Source: Linanthus parryae (taxonomy: Eukaryota > Streptophyta > Magnoliopsida > Ericales > Polemoniaceae). From it: a stretch of DNA of 64,000 nucleotides. The position numbers and the translations under genes are program-made. The DNA lies in assembly GCA_023055425.1 (NCBI GenBank), contig JALGPY010000002.1:48445321-48509320 (forward strand), read 5' to 3'. Numbering within the stretch: the stretch's first letter is position 1; the number at the start of each line of letters is the position of its first letter. This document shows, in pieces, positions 45,158 to 57,660 of the stretch. The notes beneath the pieces are model-generated. The model did no database searches. It had not been told where the DNA came from and was given only the letters and a program-made list of their open reading frames with translations.

Positions 45158-45231
45158 TGCCGAAGGAGACTCGAACACTTGTGGCCGGAGTCATTAGGGG
45201 AGTGCTTTACCAACTGAGCCAGAAGGACTAC
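45158..45231 (-). other. tRNA-like sequence, minus strand
   Basis: On the minus strand TGGCTCAGTTGGT (A box) and GTTCGAGTC (B box) have normal tRNA spacing. The 7-base ends do not pair. It faces the tRNA-like sequence at 45041-45110 across a short AT-rich gap. Confidence 0.4.
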
Positions 45232-45473
45232 ATTGTTGTGCAGTCCTTGTCTTAGTCTATTTGTACTAGCATGTATCAGGCTAATTATTATTCAATACAA
45301 TCTCTATTCCTACAGAATCTACAGTGCACGTACCATCTACTACTATATAATGTTCCTAAGGGAGTGCTAATCAAGAACATAAATTTTAGGATATCGACTT
45401 CTAACATTCTGCATTCGGGGTACAACTAAGAATTATTCTAACACAATGTTATTATTATAAGCAACTGACATAC

Positions 45474-45516
45474 CATTAGCTCCTCTGGATTGTACCACAT
45501 TTTGCATTTGCAGCAC
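45474..45516 (-). CDS. Candidate 43-bp exon, unidentified
   Basis: On the minus strand, between GATTCAG and GTATGTC, one frame reads CCKCKMWYNPEELM. It lies at the edge of a duplicated block whose partner near 41.8 kb abuts the UBA exon. Function unknown. Confidence 0.2.
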
Positions 45517-45539
45517 CTGAATCGGGAAACATTCAAAAT

Positions 45540-47750
45540 CCACAAAATTAGACGCCAGAACTAGTAACTATCATATACAGTAATACAGAACAGGAAAAAA
45601 ATTGACACATTTTTTTGTCAGCCCATGCACTGAATGTAGCAACTGGTTTTTATTTTTTGAGTTATTTTCCTCGAAACAATGATAGAGAAACAAATAATAT
45701 CAGAATCACAGTTCAAAATGTTGAAAATGAAAGCTTATAGTACATTGTGGTAGTTATCCCAAGCATGAAGGGGAGTTGCACTTTCTGTCAAAGGAAAAGA
45801 AGAAACATTATGATTGTCAGAGAATCTACTACATTGATGTCATTTCAAATCCTACATTGCGTCCAAACTTTAATGTATGGTAGAGTATAAGTTGTTTTGT
45901 TCAGCAAGGATCCCTACGTATACTGTAAAATTGAAATTCTATTCTTTTACATCTTGTTATGATATGATTATCTATAGAAGTGATAGTCATCATTTAAACC
46001 TGTAACGGGTAGCGTGTTGGCAAGACGGAGACTCTCAATACTTTTGTGTGGCAAGACTAAAAACCTATATTCAAGATCCGGAGAGAATACCTGTTGGAGG
46101 CTTGGAGCTCTTTCTTTGAGTTTAATGAATATTTTCGTAAAATTGGAAGAAAGAATATCCCTTGGAATTGTTCTAACTTCTAAGAGCCAGAAAGTTAAAA
46201 GGACCTCTGTCTAGAGCAAAAAGTTGGTCATAGAAGTTTGGAACCTGGAGAAGCTGTATTTGAGAATTTGTTGAAGGAGAAGCCCAATCATAGAATCACA
46301 ATCACCAGAGTTCAAATTATTTTAAATAATGTTTAGTCACTACTCATTAGACTACACCACACCACATTACACCAACTCTGTAGGTAACATTTACTACCAC
46401 ATTTATACTTTCAATCTTTTGAATAAAATAACTATTGTTTAATGAGCTTTAACATGAGAATCTGCAACATATGTGTGAGCGGTTTGTGATGGTGGACATG
46501 ATGTCCATGGTTAATATAGTATGATTTGGGCCCTAACTCATATGGGTGACCTTTTGGGTATTTGGGTGTCCCAAATCATACTATGGTGCTCCTCTCCCGT
46601 GGTGCTTAATCTCCCAACAAGACTAAGGGCTGTGAACTGACATTTAGGGAGGTTCCAAACAGGAAGGATGGAACAACAAAGGGAATTACGCTTTATGCTC
46701 TTATGAAAGATCTCTTAGGTCGGCTTAAGACAGGATGGAAAACAGTGCCTCGTCGACTTTGCAAGGAAAAAGAACAAGTATTGGACTTGGACTCGGGAAT
46801 TTAGCACAGTGGTTCTCGGGTCAGAGTTTGGGATTTGGAACTTTGGTTCCAACTCAGAAAGAAGTGTGAAATAAGTAAATAAACTGTCCTAAGTAAATAT
46901 TATAAAGCAAATAAATGTTCATGTGCTAGAACACTTACTGTTAGTCTGTTACTAATATTCAAACTTTAACTACCAATTTATCTGAATATTCATTACTCTT
47001 TCAATTGTTTGTTTAGGCATGGTGTGGCACATTTTTTAGTTAATTGATTCATTTATTTTATATTTTCCATTGAGCATTCTATACCTTAGCACTTTTTCTG
47101 TATGTGAACCAGGTGGTGTCCTGCAACCTGCAGCCAGACACTGATCCTCCCGAGAAGTAGAGATCACTGATGTGTGTGTCTCTCAACAAAACCTTTGTTC
47201 ATACAGTACTTTATGCTTACAACTTAACATATTTAATGGAATATCTTAAAGAATTTGTGTGTATTTTTTTGTTTGGGATTTTCCAAGATACTGTGTTTCT
47301 GTGAGGTGCCCACTTGCTTTGCTGGAGTAATCCCCTATTCCTTAGCTATGTTTCCTTTCTTTTCCTATCAACTTAGTGGCCAAACTCATTATCAATATTC
47401 TGGTATTGAAACATGCAATAAACTATGTCCAAGTGCAATTTATATCAAAGAAAACTTTATACAAATTACATAGTTACCAAACAATCAATATTTGTAGGAA
47501 TCAATTAATGAAGATACATACTATTTGTATGTTTTTACCAATAATATATTTTCTTCTTAAGAAAATGATTTTCTTCAATACCATTCTACTACATTGTGAC
47601 AACATATTTTTACCAAAATACTTTTGTAAACAGCTTTCAGAACTACAATAATGTTTACATCCACCTAGCCACAGTTGAAGTACAGATGAATCTATTCCAT
47701 GTGTAGTTCATATGCCCAAGTAGAAACTTCGAGGAATCCATTTATTCATT
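45540..47750. repeat. Segmental duplication, block A
   Basis: Patches of this block match 54250-57660 in the same order. Examples are 46010-46430 against 54270-54660 (TTAGTCACTA near CCACACCA, ACATTTACTACCACA), 47270-47420 against 55590-55740, and 47640-47720 against 57555-57640 (TTACATCCACCTAGCCACAG against TTACATGCATCTAGCCACAG). The start of the block (45548-45700) also matches 41775-41910 (TTTGTGTCAGCCCA, AACAATGATAGAGAA). No gene is seen; short frames at 47255-47651 look non-coding. Confidence 0.55.
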
Positions 47751-47771
47751 TTGAATGCACCAAAAAATAAA

Positions 47772-49133
47772 GGGTAAATGACAAAAACCACCCCTGTGGT
47801 ATGGTTAATTGCCAGTTTAATGCCCCGTGGTATGGTTAATTGCCAGTTTAATACCCCGTGGTATGGATAATACCAGAAACCACCCTTACATGTAACGGAG
47901 GCTAACGGAGCGTAAGTAAAAGTCTATTTTACCCCTGTACTTAACAAAGAGCAGTCCATTAACAAACGGGCAACATAAACATCACCCAAAAGTCTCTCTC
48001 TCTCTCTCCTCCACAGAACACCAAATCTATCTTCTTTATCCGTTGGTAGCGGCTTGACTAACAATCTCTCTTACCATTGATGTTGGCTTCATTATTCACC
48101 GGTCAAATCTGCAGATCGAACATGTTGCTCTGGTTTCGTAGTTCTTTCCCGGAGATCCAGATCAAAACTGTTGCTTTGGTTTCGTAGTTCTTGTCTGGAG
48201 ATCTGTTCGAGGGCACATGGATTGGACCAACTTTTTATGGATCTCAGAGTGGGGCTGGGTCCATGGTTGGACTTCTCAATATTTTGGTGACTTTACTCCT
48301 CTGTCAAACCACAGTCGCCACCAACAACACCACCGCTCATCATCCGACCACCATCGCAACTCAACCCATCATTGATTCGGGAAGGCACTCCCCCTCACAG
48401 CACTCTCTCTCTCTCTCTCTTTCCCGATCCACAAGAACAGGTACAGTTAGAGGGAATAGGCCCTCTCTTTGCCTTGTACTGTCTGATTTCTCATGTGGCT
48501 TCGGAATCAGTTGGGAAGCAAGACTGTATTGATTCAACGCGGATTAGTCTCTCGATGTGGGTTTCGAAAAGTACAGGACTTTGTCTTGATGCGATTGAAT
48601 CTGAGTAATTAACTGGACGAGATTATATTATGTGCATGCTTAATTATGTATGCAGGTTTTGGGAAATTAGTGTATACCACTTTGGTCCACTTGCAGAATG
48701 TATTTCACATTTGGATATCCATTTGGCCGCAAAAATTTGAAAAAACTGTTCATTTGAGGAAGAGGATAGTGGTGGCCGTACGCTATGGCTTTTATTGGGA
48801 AAGAGAAGATGGTTTCTAAGTTGGTTGAAGGTGGTGTTGGCCTGTTGGGGTTCAGTGGAAAAAAAATTGGTATGGTAGTGGTGGAAATTTGATGATGGTG
48901 AAGAAGAAACAAGAGGGATAGTTTTGTTAAGTATTTAAAAATGCAGGGTAGACTTGTCACTTTAACATCTAAGGGTAAAATCGTCTTGAAAAATATGTTT
49001 ACTGTTAACATGGACGGAAGGTTGTTTTCTGTCACATGTTTGGACTAACAGAAGGGTCGTTCTTGGTACTATCCAAACCACAGGGTACTAGGCTGGTAAT
49101 TGGCCATACCCCGGGGGTGGTTTATGTCATTTA
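47772..49133. mobile_element. Mutator-like non-autonomous TIR element, copy A
   Basis: The left end GGGTAAATGACAAAAACCAC and the right end GTGGTTTATGTCATTTA are inverted repeats extending over about 100 bp with tandem GGTATGGTTAATTGCCAGTT phrases in the left arm. A related element with a 9-bp duplication is at 61956-63101. The interior has CT-rich sequence, a duplicated phrase GCTTTGGTTTCGTAGTTCTT (48115-48195) and no transposase. Some frames (48191-48532) arise in it but resemble no protein I know. No clear target duplication is visible here. Confidence 0.7.
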
Positions 49134-49344
49134 ATTCATCCATAATCTGCACGTGTATTTATGTACTAAAAAGGATACTCAATAGCTATTCTGCATAGGC
49201 CGACCCTAATGCACAATTTCTTAAAGCTGAGCTTTGCTTTCAAAACAACAATTGTAAGTAAAAGCGCAGGATCAAGATTAAGGCATCGAATTTTTATTTT
49301 TCTGTTTTTGAAATGATAACTAAATTAATTATAGTTTCTAATAT

Positions 49345-50400
49345 AAGATTCTGGAATCTATTTCAAAGAGCATTTGGTGGTCATCGGGCTCTCAAGACAG
49401 ACCAATTCACTGGCTAACGTGGAAAAGGCTGAAGAAAAACTGAGGATTGGGCTTCAAGGACTTCCACATTTCAACCAAGCTTTGTTAGCAAAAACTGGAT
49501 GGAGATTAATCAGGCATCCCAACTCCCTGCTGTGTAATGCAAAATGTTCAAGTCTTGCAAAAAGGTCTAAGATGGAAGATTGGTGATGGCGAGACAGCTC
49601 CTATTTCAGGAGCATGGATTCCAACTCTAACACAGTTCAAGCTAATTAACCCATGAGGCTGCTTTGAGAATTACGCAATCAGGAACATCATATATGGAGA
49701 ACGACAATGGGACTTACCGGAGCCGGAAGAAGTTTTCCTGCTAACTGATGTGGATGAGATATGCAAGATTCCGATCACAGACTTTCCAAGTACAGGCGAG
49801 CCATGCACTACACAAACAACGCAATATACTTGTTTAAAACAGGGTATGAACTTGCTCTTCAAATAGACAAGGAATCGAGGCAGAGCTAATTTACAGTGGA
49901 TGAAAGTATGGACCTTTAAGTGCCAAAAAGGTAATTTAAACACCCTGGAGGGCCTGCAGAAATTCACTACCGACTGCTAAGAATCTAATTTCAAGGAAAT
50001 TGGACTTATCTGTTAAATGTCTCAGATGTAACAGCGAAACTGAAACAGTGACCCACTCTTTTATGGGATGCTGCATCGCCAAAAGGGCGCGGAAACTGCT
50101 CATCGGAAAGAAATTATTGCAATCGGGAAGGGGCGAGTTCACCCATTGGGTTCAGTACCTCGCGAGCCATGCAAAAACAGAAGATTTTGTTACAGCCATT
50201 TGGGCAAAATGGACAGCATGGAACAAGTATCGGTCTGAAGGAAGAAAACGAGGCCTTGAAATGGTTGCTTAGTGGAGCTATTCATACCTGAAGGAATATA
50301 GATAGGCGATCTTGAATCAACCAATAAGCAAACCAGAAAACTCACTGGCGATTTGGAAGCCGCCAACAGAACTGTATAAAATAAACATCATTGGAACACT
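49345..50400 (+). pseudogene. Fossil LINE ORF2 (RT end, zf-RVT, start of RNase H)
   Basis: Plus-strand frames read WWSSGSQDRPIHWLTWKRL, GLGFKDFH, LRWKIGDGETAPI and WDLPEPEEVFLL. They continue as a zf-RVT domain (LDLSVKCLRCNSETETVTHS then FMGCCIAKRARKLL, near 49998-50110) and finally WKPPTELYKIN, which usually opens the RNase H domain. Several stops and shifts separate the pieces. It is a different LINE copy from 25917-34622 and much older. Confidence 0.75.
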
Positions 50401-50727
50401 TAAAATGACAACAGGAGTACCTGGATATGGGATAGCACATCTGTTGAATCCGTACACTGATAGCTAAGGACTGAGAAGTTCCAACCACAACAAACATTGT
50501 CAATGAGCCAGGGTGATAATATGTAATAGCAGACAATACATGCATAATTAGAAGCCAAATAAACTCATAAAATAGTCGCGGTTTAATTTTTCCATATTTC
50601 ACAAGCAGAACGATGCATAACAGCATATAAAAGGCGGAAGATCATATGATAACATGTCAACCAGATATGGCAGGATGGTTTTTAAGTATATAATAAATCT
50701 GTGACACTACCCCAGCACATTCGCCTC

Positions 50728-50869
50728 GCCTGGGTAAGGTATAAGAGAAAGGGGCAGAAGGCATATAATGGGATATGAGATGGGATATGATTGTACTGGG
50801 ATAAGGCAGGATACAAAAAAATTAATTTCGAGTGTTTGGTTAGAGCAGGATATGAGGTAGGATACACAG

Positions 50870-50903
<34 letters not shown>

Positions 50904-51095
50904 GTATACAGATAGTCTTTTTATCTGTATAAGTCTACAAGGACATTTAACGTCATTTCAAAACCCACCCATATGCCTCACACTCTTATCTTTGCTTTAT
51001 ACCACCTTCAAGATGGTATAAGCTTTAAGGCAAAAAATGAGGAGTGGGATAAGGTAGGATAACTTGTGCCTGTCTCTTATACCTTACCCAAAGGC
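50728..51095. mobile_element. MITE with inverted repeats TGGGTAAGGTATAAGAG
   Basis: TGGGTAAGGTATAAGAG (50731-50747) is the exact reverse complement of CTCTTATACCTTACCCA (51074-51090). The interior has TGTTTGGTTAGAG and GGGATATGAG phrases common in plant MITEs and a (CA)n(TA)n microsatellite at about 50868-50906. No coding sequence. Superfamily uncertain. Confidence 0.6.
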
Positions 51096-51401
51096 GGGAT
51101 ATGAGACCACAGGTATAACATATCCTTATACCCCTGTCCACCTTACCCAAACAAGGCTTTTATTATTTAATAACCCATCATTTCACCAGGGAAATCTTTG
51201 GAAGGTATCTTCACCAAGTTCCTTGAAAGCTCCTTGATTTGGGGTTGCCTTTCAACCATGACCGAGGAATGTGGAACCTGAAAAGTCAAAAATTAAGTTC
51301 AAGACCTGTCATCTTTTCTATGATTTGTTTTGGTTCATCAAGAAAGTACTTCTGAAGGGAATTTCATACCCTCTTTGAGCTGGCTGGCCACATTTAAGTT
51401 G

Positions 51402-51695
51402 TCACCTTTTGTCTATAGGTACAATTGGTGCAATTGCCCTTGGCCGTAGATAGTCCATTATTGTGAAATGACCTCCATGAACCCAAGCTCGACCTTTTTC
51501 AAAGATGCTCATGTCCAGGGCCAACAACGCAACTCCATGTGGTGCACTGAAGTGCGACTGGTAGACATAATGAGGAAACCAATGTCTGATATTGTTCTTG
51601 GCGTACGAGTGCCAAACTTTCGGATTAATGTCTCGAGAAACTGATATCACATTTCTAAAGCCAAAAGAGTGTTTCTGTATTATCCTGTTTAACAC
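51402..51695 (-). CDS. Unidentified 97-codon frame, possible exon
   Basis: The minus-strand frame has strikingly protein-like composition: SFGFRNVISVSRDINPKVWH, then WFPHYVYQSHFSAPHGVALL and GRAWVHGGHFTIMDYL. It ends at a TAG at 51404-51402 after PIVPIDKR. The ATG at 51695 may not be the true start; a splice acceptor could lie upstream. I cannot name the family. The short overlapping plus-strand frame (51592 onward) is likely a shadow. Confidence 0.35.
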   Translation of the reverse strand: MLNRIIQKHSFGFRNVISVSRDINPKVWHSYAKNNIRHWFPHYVYQSHFSAPHGVALLALDMSIFEKGRAWVHGGHFTIMDYLRPRAIAPIVPIDKR

Positions 51696-51959
51696 ACTTT
51701 CTTTACTTTACTTTGCTAGCAAGAGTCAGGACCACCTGTGTCTTTCTTCTTTATGTAGCTCAAGTAAATATATACCTGGTAGTCTGGAAAAGCAGACTCT
51801 TTTTTTTTTTTTTGAAAAAAAGCAGGCTCTAAAAGTAGGAAGATGTGCACAACTTTACCTCCACTTACGGAGCGATGGTAGCATTGCAGAGGTGGCAGCT
51901 ACACAACGTACAATTTTGATTGGTACCTTTAGTCATATGATCATTAGATGAAACTTATA

Positions 51960-52365
51960 GTAATTGGAGGATGTTCTGCCTATTAGTTACACAACAAATC
52001 CTCAGGGGCAGGGTCTTTCCACTGCATGATTAAACTACTCAAATCTTTTGGAGAAACTTTGAATCGACCTTAGAAAACGTTTTGGATATTTTGAAATATT
52101 GAAGCTACAGAAACTATAATGGGGACACAATAAAGAACCTTAACAATATAGGGGATGCTATATATGACCGCTATTTCTCCACCATTTTAGTTCACCGCGT
52201 GCCAGAGTTTTGTTGTTTAAATTATATTATTATTTCTTTCTTAAAAACTACTCACCAATTGGAACGCCACGGTGAAACAAAGTGGGTGGTACTTACAATT
52301 TCTCTTGATTCTTTGAGCACTGAAGTTTTCCGTACACATTAATGAAAAAATCATAATTGATTTTT
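51960..52365. other. Unannotated spacer
   Basis: I see no gene or repeat between the frame at 51.6 kb and the tRNA. Confidence 0.3.
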
Positions 52366-52439
52366 TGGTCCTGGCGGGGTTCGAACCCGCGACCTTCGGC
52401 TCATAAGACCGATGCTCTAACCAACTGAGCTACGGGACA
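52366..52439 (-). tRNA. tRNA, anticodon read as UAU (Ile) or mutated Met-type
   Basis: The minus strand folds into a cloverleaf: D arm GCTC-AGTTGGTTA-GAGC, anticodon stem TCGGT/GCCGA with loop CTTATGA, T arm GCGGG-TTCGAAC-CCCGC. The 7-base loop puts TAT at positions 34-36. The acceptor TGTCCCG/CAGGACC has mismatches at pairs 1-72 and 6-67, whereas GGTCCTG would pair fully. A and B boxes (TAGCTCAGTTGG, GGTTCGAAC) are good. There is no intron. A T-run follows the 3' end on the coding strand only weakly (AAAAAATC), so termination is unclear. It may be functional or a slightly decayed copy. Confidence 0.7.
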
Positions 52440-53056
52440 AAATGAAACTGCCAGGAGGAAAAACTTAGCAACATATATTTCTCTGACAAAATGTATTTCT
52501 AAACTCTAGCAGGACGAACATAGTAGCGTATAGATTACATAGTAATTACTCATAAAGTAGTTTCACTAAGGTATCCATATAAGTAGTTCACTTGAGTTAT
52601 TACACCTTGGATTGTTAGTCCGAAATCTTTAACATGTTTCCTCATATGCCGCTGTGATTTCACCCAGATACTGAGTTTCTCATTGGTTTTAGCATGGTAA
52701 ATGATACTCTGATAAGTTTTTAATACGATTTTGACGGTTTATGATATTTCCATATATTATTTCATTTATATATCATGTGTTTCTCCATCTTCATTTTCGC
52801 ATCCTGCCAGAGACAATCCCATGGCTACGGCTCTGCGCTCTCTAAGGTCTCAATAAAAGAGCTAGAATACAGTGAATATGATCGTAAATGGACCAGATAA
52901 AGCGAGAGGTAAGTATAATGATGTCCATTTGAAGGTAGCTGCAGAAGCAGCAAGTTAAGATTTGTTCTATAACATAATCAAATCTAAAAAGGCACATTCT
53001 GAAAAAGGAATAATATACAACTTCTGTTGTATGTCTACCTTCATATGAATAAAATT
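52440..53056. other. Unannotated spacer
   Basis: AT-rich sequence with no recognised gene. Confidence 0.3.
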
Positions 53057-53599
53057 CATAGTTGTCAGAACCTACGATTCACGATTTGATTCACCCATGA
53101 AACGATGTGAATCCCTCTATGAATCTTAATTGGAACAAAAATAATCCGAATTCCGATTCAAGAACTTGAATCTTACGATTCATAGCGATTCAGACCCATT
53201 CACGCGATTCATCGTAGATGCAGTTGGGGTCTAAGTTGGAGTCAGTCTTCATAGTCATATTTATCCTATATTTGTGTGCATGTTGGTTTCAAAATAACTA
53301 ATACAACCTTTGAAGTTCAATACTAATAGCTTCTCTATTGTCTTGGTTTCCTTGCTTTACATGCATAACTTCTTATATCGTCGCCCTTTTTATCTTTTGG
53401 ATAGATGCATGAAGCTCCTATGCACTCATTTTGGCTGGAATTTCCTGAATACTTGTGTCTACTTGTTGTTGAAAAATGATTATTTAAGGGATACTTTATT
53501 CTATATGCCTAAGAATTACGATTCACGATTTGATTCTATTCGCGATTCAGTATAGTGAGATTTCTATTCATGATCCAAACCTTGATTTGACAACTATGA
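53057..53599. mobile_element. MITE with CATAGTTGTCA terminal inverted repeats
   Basis: CATAGTTGTCA at 53057 and TGACAACTATG ending at 53599 are exact inverted repeats. Subterminal ACGATTCACGATTTGATTC occurs near both ends (53078 and 53518). The 81-codon frame inside (53310-53555) resembles no transposase. No certain target duplication. Confidence 0.65.
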
Positions 53600-54249
53600 T
53601 ATAATTTGATGTATAACTGCTTAACTCCAGACATTGATTTCGCATTTTACTTGAAACAAGTGATGGCCATAAAGACATGCCTGCAAGTTTCTTTCCTTAT
53701 CTCTCGAGATACCAATTAAGCATTAAAATCAACCACTAAAAAGTCAGAAGTTTGTGGAGATAATGTATCAAGGATATGTTAATGATCATAATGTATCAAG
53801 GATATGATAGTAACAACACTATGACACACCTTAAGACCTCCACATCTTAGTGAAGATGGCTTGAGCATTCTGCAACTTCCTTTATAGTCTAGGGAAACAA
53901 TCTTCACAGAACAAGTGGTCTAGTTTAGTACCTTCTCCCGGGCAAATCTCTACACAAGAGGAGGAAACCTGAGGAAGAAGCAAAAGGGTTGAAGATTCCA
54001 ATAAAAATAGTGTCACAAACATGATATCACAATCAGCCATCCCACTTTCTTTAGGAAGAGGCAAAGCACATTCTGCCTAAAGAAAGTAAGGCATTATGAT
54101 GGTCCCACAAATAAGGCATACAATCCTAAGTAAATATAGCACCTTTGGGATCACTTTGCCATCCCATCCTATCTCAGTGAATCCAGAAAATAAACATTCT
54201 CCGGTTGTTGTCTTCAGCGACAATCCTAAGTAGACTGTGCAACTGGTCT
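53600..54249. other. Unannotated spacer
   Basis: No recognised gene. GTATCAAGGATATG is repeated at about 53764 and 53791. Confidence 0.3.
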
Positions 54250-57200
54250 AAAAATGCATACCCTATAGTAAATAGGGCGTCAGACAGACAGAGACTCCAT
54301 ATGTTGTCCGTGGCAAAACTCAAGACCCATCTTCAAGGTCCAGATAGAGTATATGTTGGATCTCCTTTTTTTTAGTTTAGCACATATTTGCTTAAAATTA
54401 GAAGAACGAATATCTGTTGGAAATGCTCCAAGAGGTAAAAAATAATAGAAACCTCCAGTCAGAGCTAAAACTAAAAGTTTTGGACGCTGGAATAGCTGCA
54501 TTTGGGAGAAGTCAATCACATTACCAACGCCACTCAGAGATACTCATCTCCCATGGGTCCAGTGCTTTCACTGCTATTGGGGAGTTCTTATTATATTAGG
54601 TAATACTTAGTCACTATACCACACCAACTTAAAAGATTACATTTACTACCACAATCACACTTTCTGTCTTTAGAACAGAATGATTAATGTTTTTTGAGGA
54701 TAAAATAATAATATACAGCATTGTAGGCTGAATAAGTGAGTGTGGTGTACATTAGAAAATCAAAATTTTCATAGACTTGGGCCTTAAAGTAGGCCTGATG
54801 TACTCAACAAATATACCTGGCCCGAAGAGGCTCAGACTGAACCCACCAGAACCCAGCTCATGGCCACTGCCTACAACAGTATTCACCAGCTGACAGCCCC
54901 AGACGAATTCTTCCGGGTGCCGAGATCACCAACGTGGGTTTTAACTCTCCCAACAAAGCCTTTTTCCATAAGAAGCCCGCCCCCAGACCTCATGCTTACA
55001 CCCTAAGTTAGCTGGAACGGGGTAGTTCCGGTTCATGGAACGGGAACGGGATCGCGTGAATGGGCCCCACTAGAGGGAGGGGCCTCGAAATCTTAAAACT
55101 TTTGGGGGCGCTTGTGTAGTTATACCATTTTATAAACTTTATTTCTCTACTAACAACTCTTTGTATTTATGAGACACCACCCAAGTAGACAATATTTTGT
55201 TTTGGAGTTCATAATCAATGTTGAAATTATGTTTCATCCATTCATTTCACATTGAGCATGTGTTCGTGCTAAATGACAAATTTCTCCCTCAACCAACCAA
55301 TGAATTAGTTTAATAATACATTTATATTTATTATCTCAAAAGAAATTTACTTCAAGTGTTAAGTGATATAATAAGTGTAAAATAAGTTAAAGGTCTAGAC
55401 TTTTGTGCTTGCCTTAGGCCCCATATTAGCTAGAGAAGACCCTGCGCTAGTGTTCCACGTTTCGGAATGCATGATCCAATTCGCAACTCGAGGGGGCACG
55501 AGTGAATTGTGGTAACACTGCTTACACCTTAACATAATTTTACAGAAAAAAAAAAAAAAAAAAAACAAGAATTTGTGTGTATCTTCCCATTTATATTGAA
55601 TTTTCTGAAAATTTCAAAAATATATATAGAATTTTCTGCAAACTGCGTTTCTGTGAAGTACCCATATTGTGTCCTCTTCATCTTATTGGCCCAATTCATT
55701 CTAATTATTGTTGTACTAATACAAGCATGAACATTTTTCATGTATAGTACTATCTCAAAGGATATACAATTAATAAAAATTTAATGGTTTCCAAAGAATC
55801 AAAAGTCAAAGCACACAATCACTGACGCTACGTAATATTTGCATACATTTACCCAAAAAAATAATTCTTATAAGAATATGCTTTTCTTTCATAATATTCT
55901 ACAACATTTTGGCACTTTGAAATTATTTTAAAAAAATATATATAACTCGGGCGGGCTGGTCGGGTTGGCACCCCTGACAGAGCCCGAGCCCGAGCCCGAG
56001 TTCTGTCGAGGCTGCCCAAGCCCAGCCCAATCCGAGTTCAGAGCATCGCTAGCCCGCCCAAGCCCAAATTTGTACATTTCAATTCGGGTTCGGGCTGAAT
56101 TTGGGCTAGTACATTTAACTTAATATCTTTATTAATACACAAAAGAATAATAAATTGTTGGTACAAAAAGAAAATTAACTTGTTCAAAAACTAAAAATAT
56201 GATAAAAAGCGCTAATAATCAAAAGAAAGCAAACATAGTCATCTTAGATATGATACATAATTATCTCAAAATGTAATATTTATAGGTAGTTGTCATGCAA
56301 ATCGGGCAATTCGGGTTAGCCCGTCATTTAATATTTCTGCCCAAGCCCGACCCTAATTGCAATTCGGGCAGAGAATTTCTGTCCAAGCCCGTCCAAATTA
56401 CGAAAATCATGTGTTCGGGCCCTATTTTACTTCGGGCTGGGCTCGGGTTGGTTGGGTTCAACCCGCCCAAGTTGCACCTAGCGTCCAAAACTTTAAGAAT
56501 GTTTACATGCATCTAGCCACAATTCACAAATCAATGAATCTATATTTATTGTTGTACTAATAAAAGCAATAAACATTTATCACGTATAATTCTATCTCAA
56601 AGGAAATACAACTAATACAAATTTAATAGTTTCGAAAAGAATCAAAAGTTAAAGCAAACAATCAATGACGCTACGTACTATACATAGGAAAAGTCTAGGT
56701 GAACAAAAACTCCAAAAATATAAAAAAATAAAACGACATGGATGTTCCCACGTCATTAATAAAATCTGAAGGAGAAGATCATAAAGAAAATAGAAAATTA
56801 AATCTAGAAAATGTTTAGGCATCTAGTGATGTGGCAGATACCACCTCACTTTCTATTCAATTTTTTTTTTTTTTTTTTCGATTTTTTGTGCGTGTTGCAC
56901 AGCTCATTAGCATATATTTACCCCCAAAAAAATCTTATAAGAATATGCTTTTCTTTCATAATATTCTGCAACATTTTGACACATTGGTGCCTTTTGGATG
57001 CGATTAAAACGAGAGGAACTTAAATGTCAAACATCTCAAATAATCTAAGAAATTGGTCAAATAATCAAACAAAATCCCGGACTTCCGGAGATATTAGTGA
57101 ATTCCGGATTTAACCGATTCCAGTTTTCTATCAGTTTCTCCGGATTTCAGTCAACTTTCTCCAATTTTTTGAGGCACCAACCAACAGCCCCCTCCAATGT

Positions 57201-57660
57201 GTAAGGGTGTGAGTAGCTGTCTTGGTCAAAAGTAAAAGAAAATGACACCTATCTATCAATTAAAGAAGATCCATATATGTTTAGAATCCTCACCAACCAA
57301 TATTAATTATCCGGATTCCTATTTATAATTTCTGGGTTTCCTGAATTTATTTATTTATTACTATTATCTTTTTGAATTCATTTATTATTATTATTTTAAT
57401 GAAAAATACAATTAATCTTATTTAATCTAGCATATCCAAAGTCCAAACACCTATGATTAAATAAGCTTAAAAGCTCAAGCGCTCATTTATTTAAGCTTAT
57501 CCAAACAGCCCCATTGAAATAAAATTAAAAAAAATATATATTTTAAGTAGCTTCCAAAACTTACGGAATGCTTACATGCATCTAGCCACAGTTCAAGAAT
57601 CAATGAATCTAATCCCAGTGTAGTTTGAATGCCCGAGTACAGAAGTGAACATGAAGAATC
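54250..57660. repeat. Segmental duplication, block B
   Basis: This block is the partner of 45540-47750 by patchy colinear similarity. It has grown by insertions, including GGGCGGG-type repeat sequence at 55945-56480. That insertion is flanked by sequence which itself occurs twice (55700-55900 and 56550-56970: TTGTACTAATA, TATCTCAAAGGA, GAATATGCTTTTCTTTCATA). No gene seen. Confidence 0.5.
55945..56480. mobile_element. GGGCGGG/CCCGAGCC-rich hAT-like MITE fragment
   Basis: The left side carries CGGGCGGGCTGGTCGGGTTGG then CACCCCTGAC, and the right side GGGTTCAACCCGCCCAAGTTG then CACC, with AT-rich sequence between. Such GC-rich subterminal blocks next to a GGTGCAA-type end are seen in plant hAT-like MITEs and echo the ends of the hAT element at 11002-17363. 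Boundaries and target duplication are not clear. Confidence 0.5.

Noticed and set aside
47772..47790. Target duplication for Mutator-like copy A
   Set aside because: The bases flanking both ends (AAAAAATAA and ATTCATCCA) do not match.
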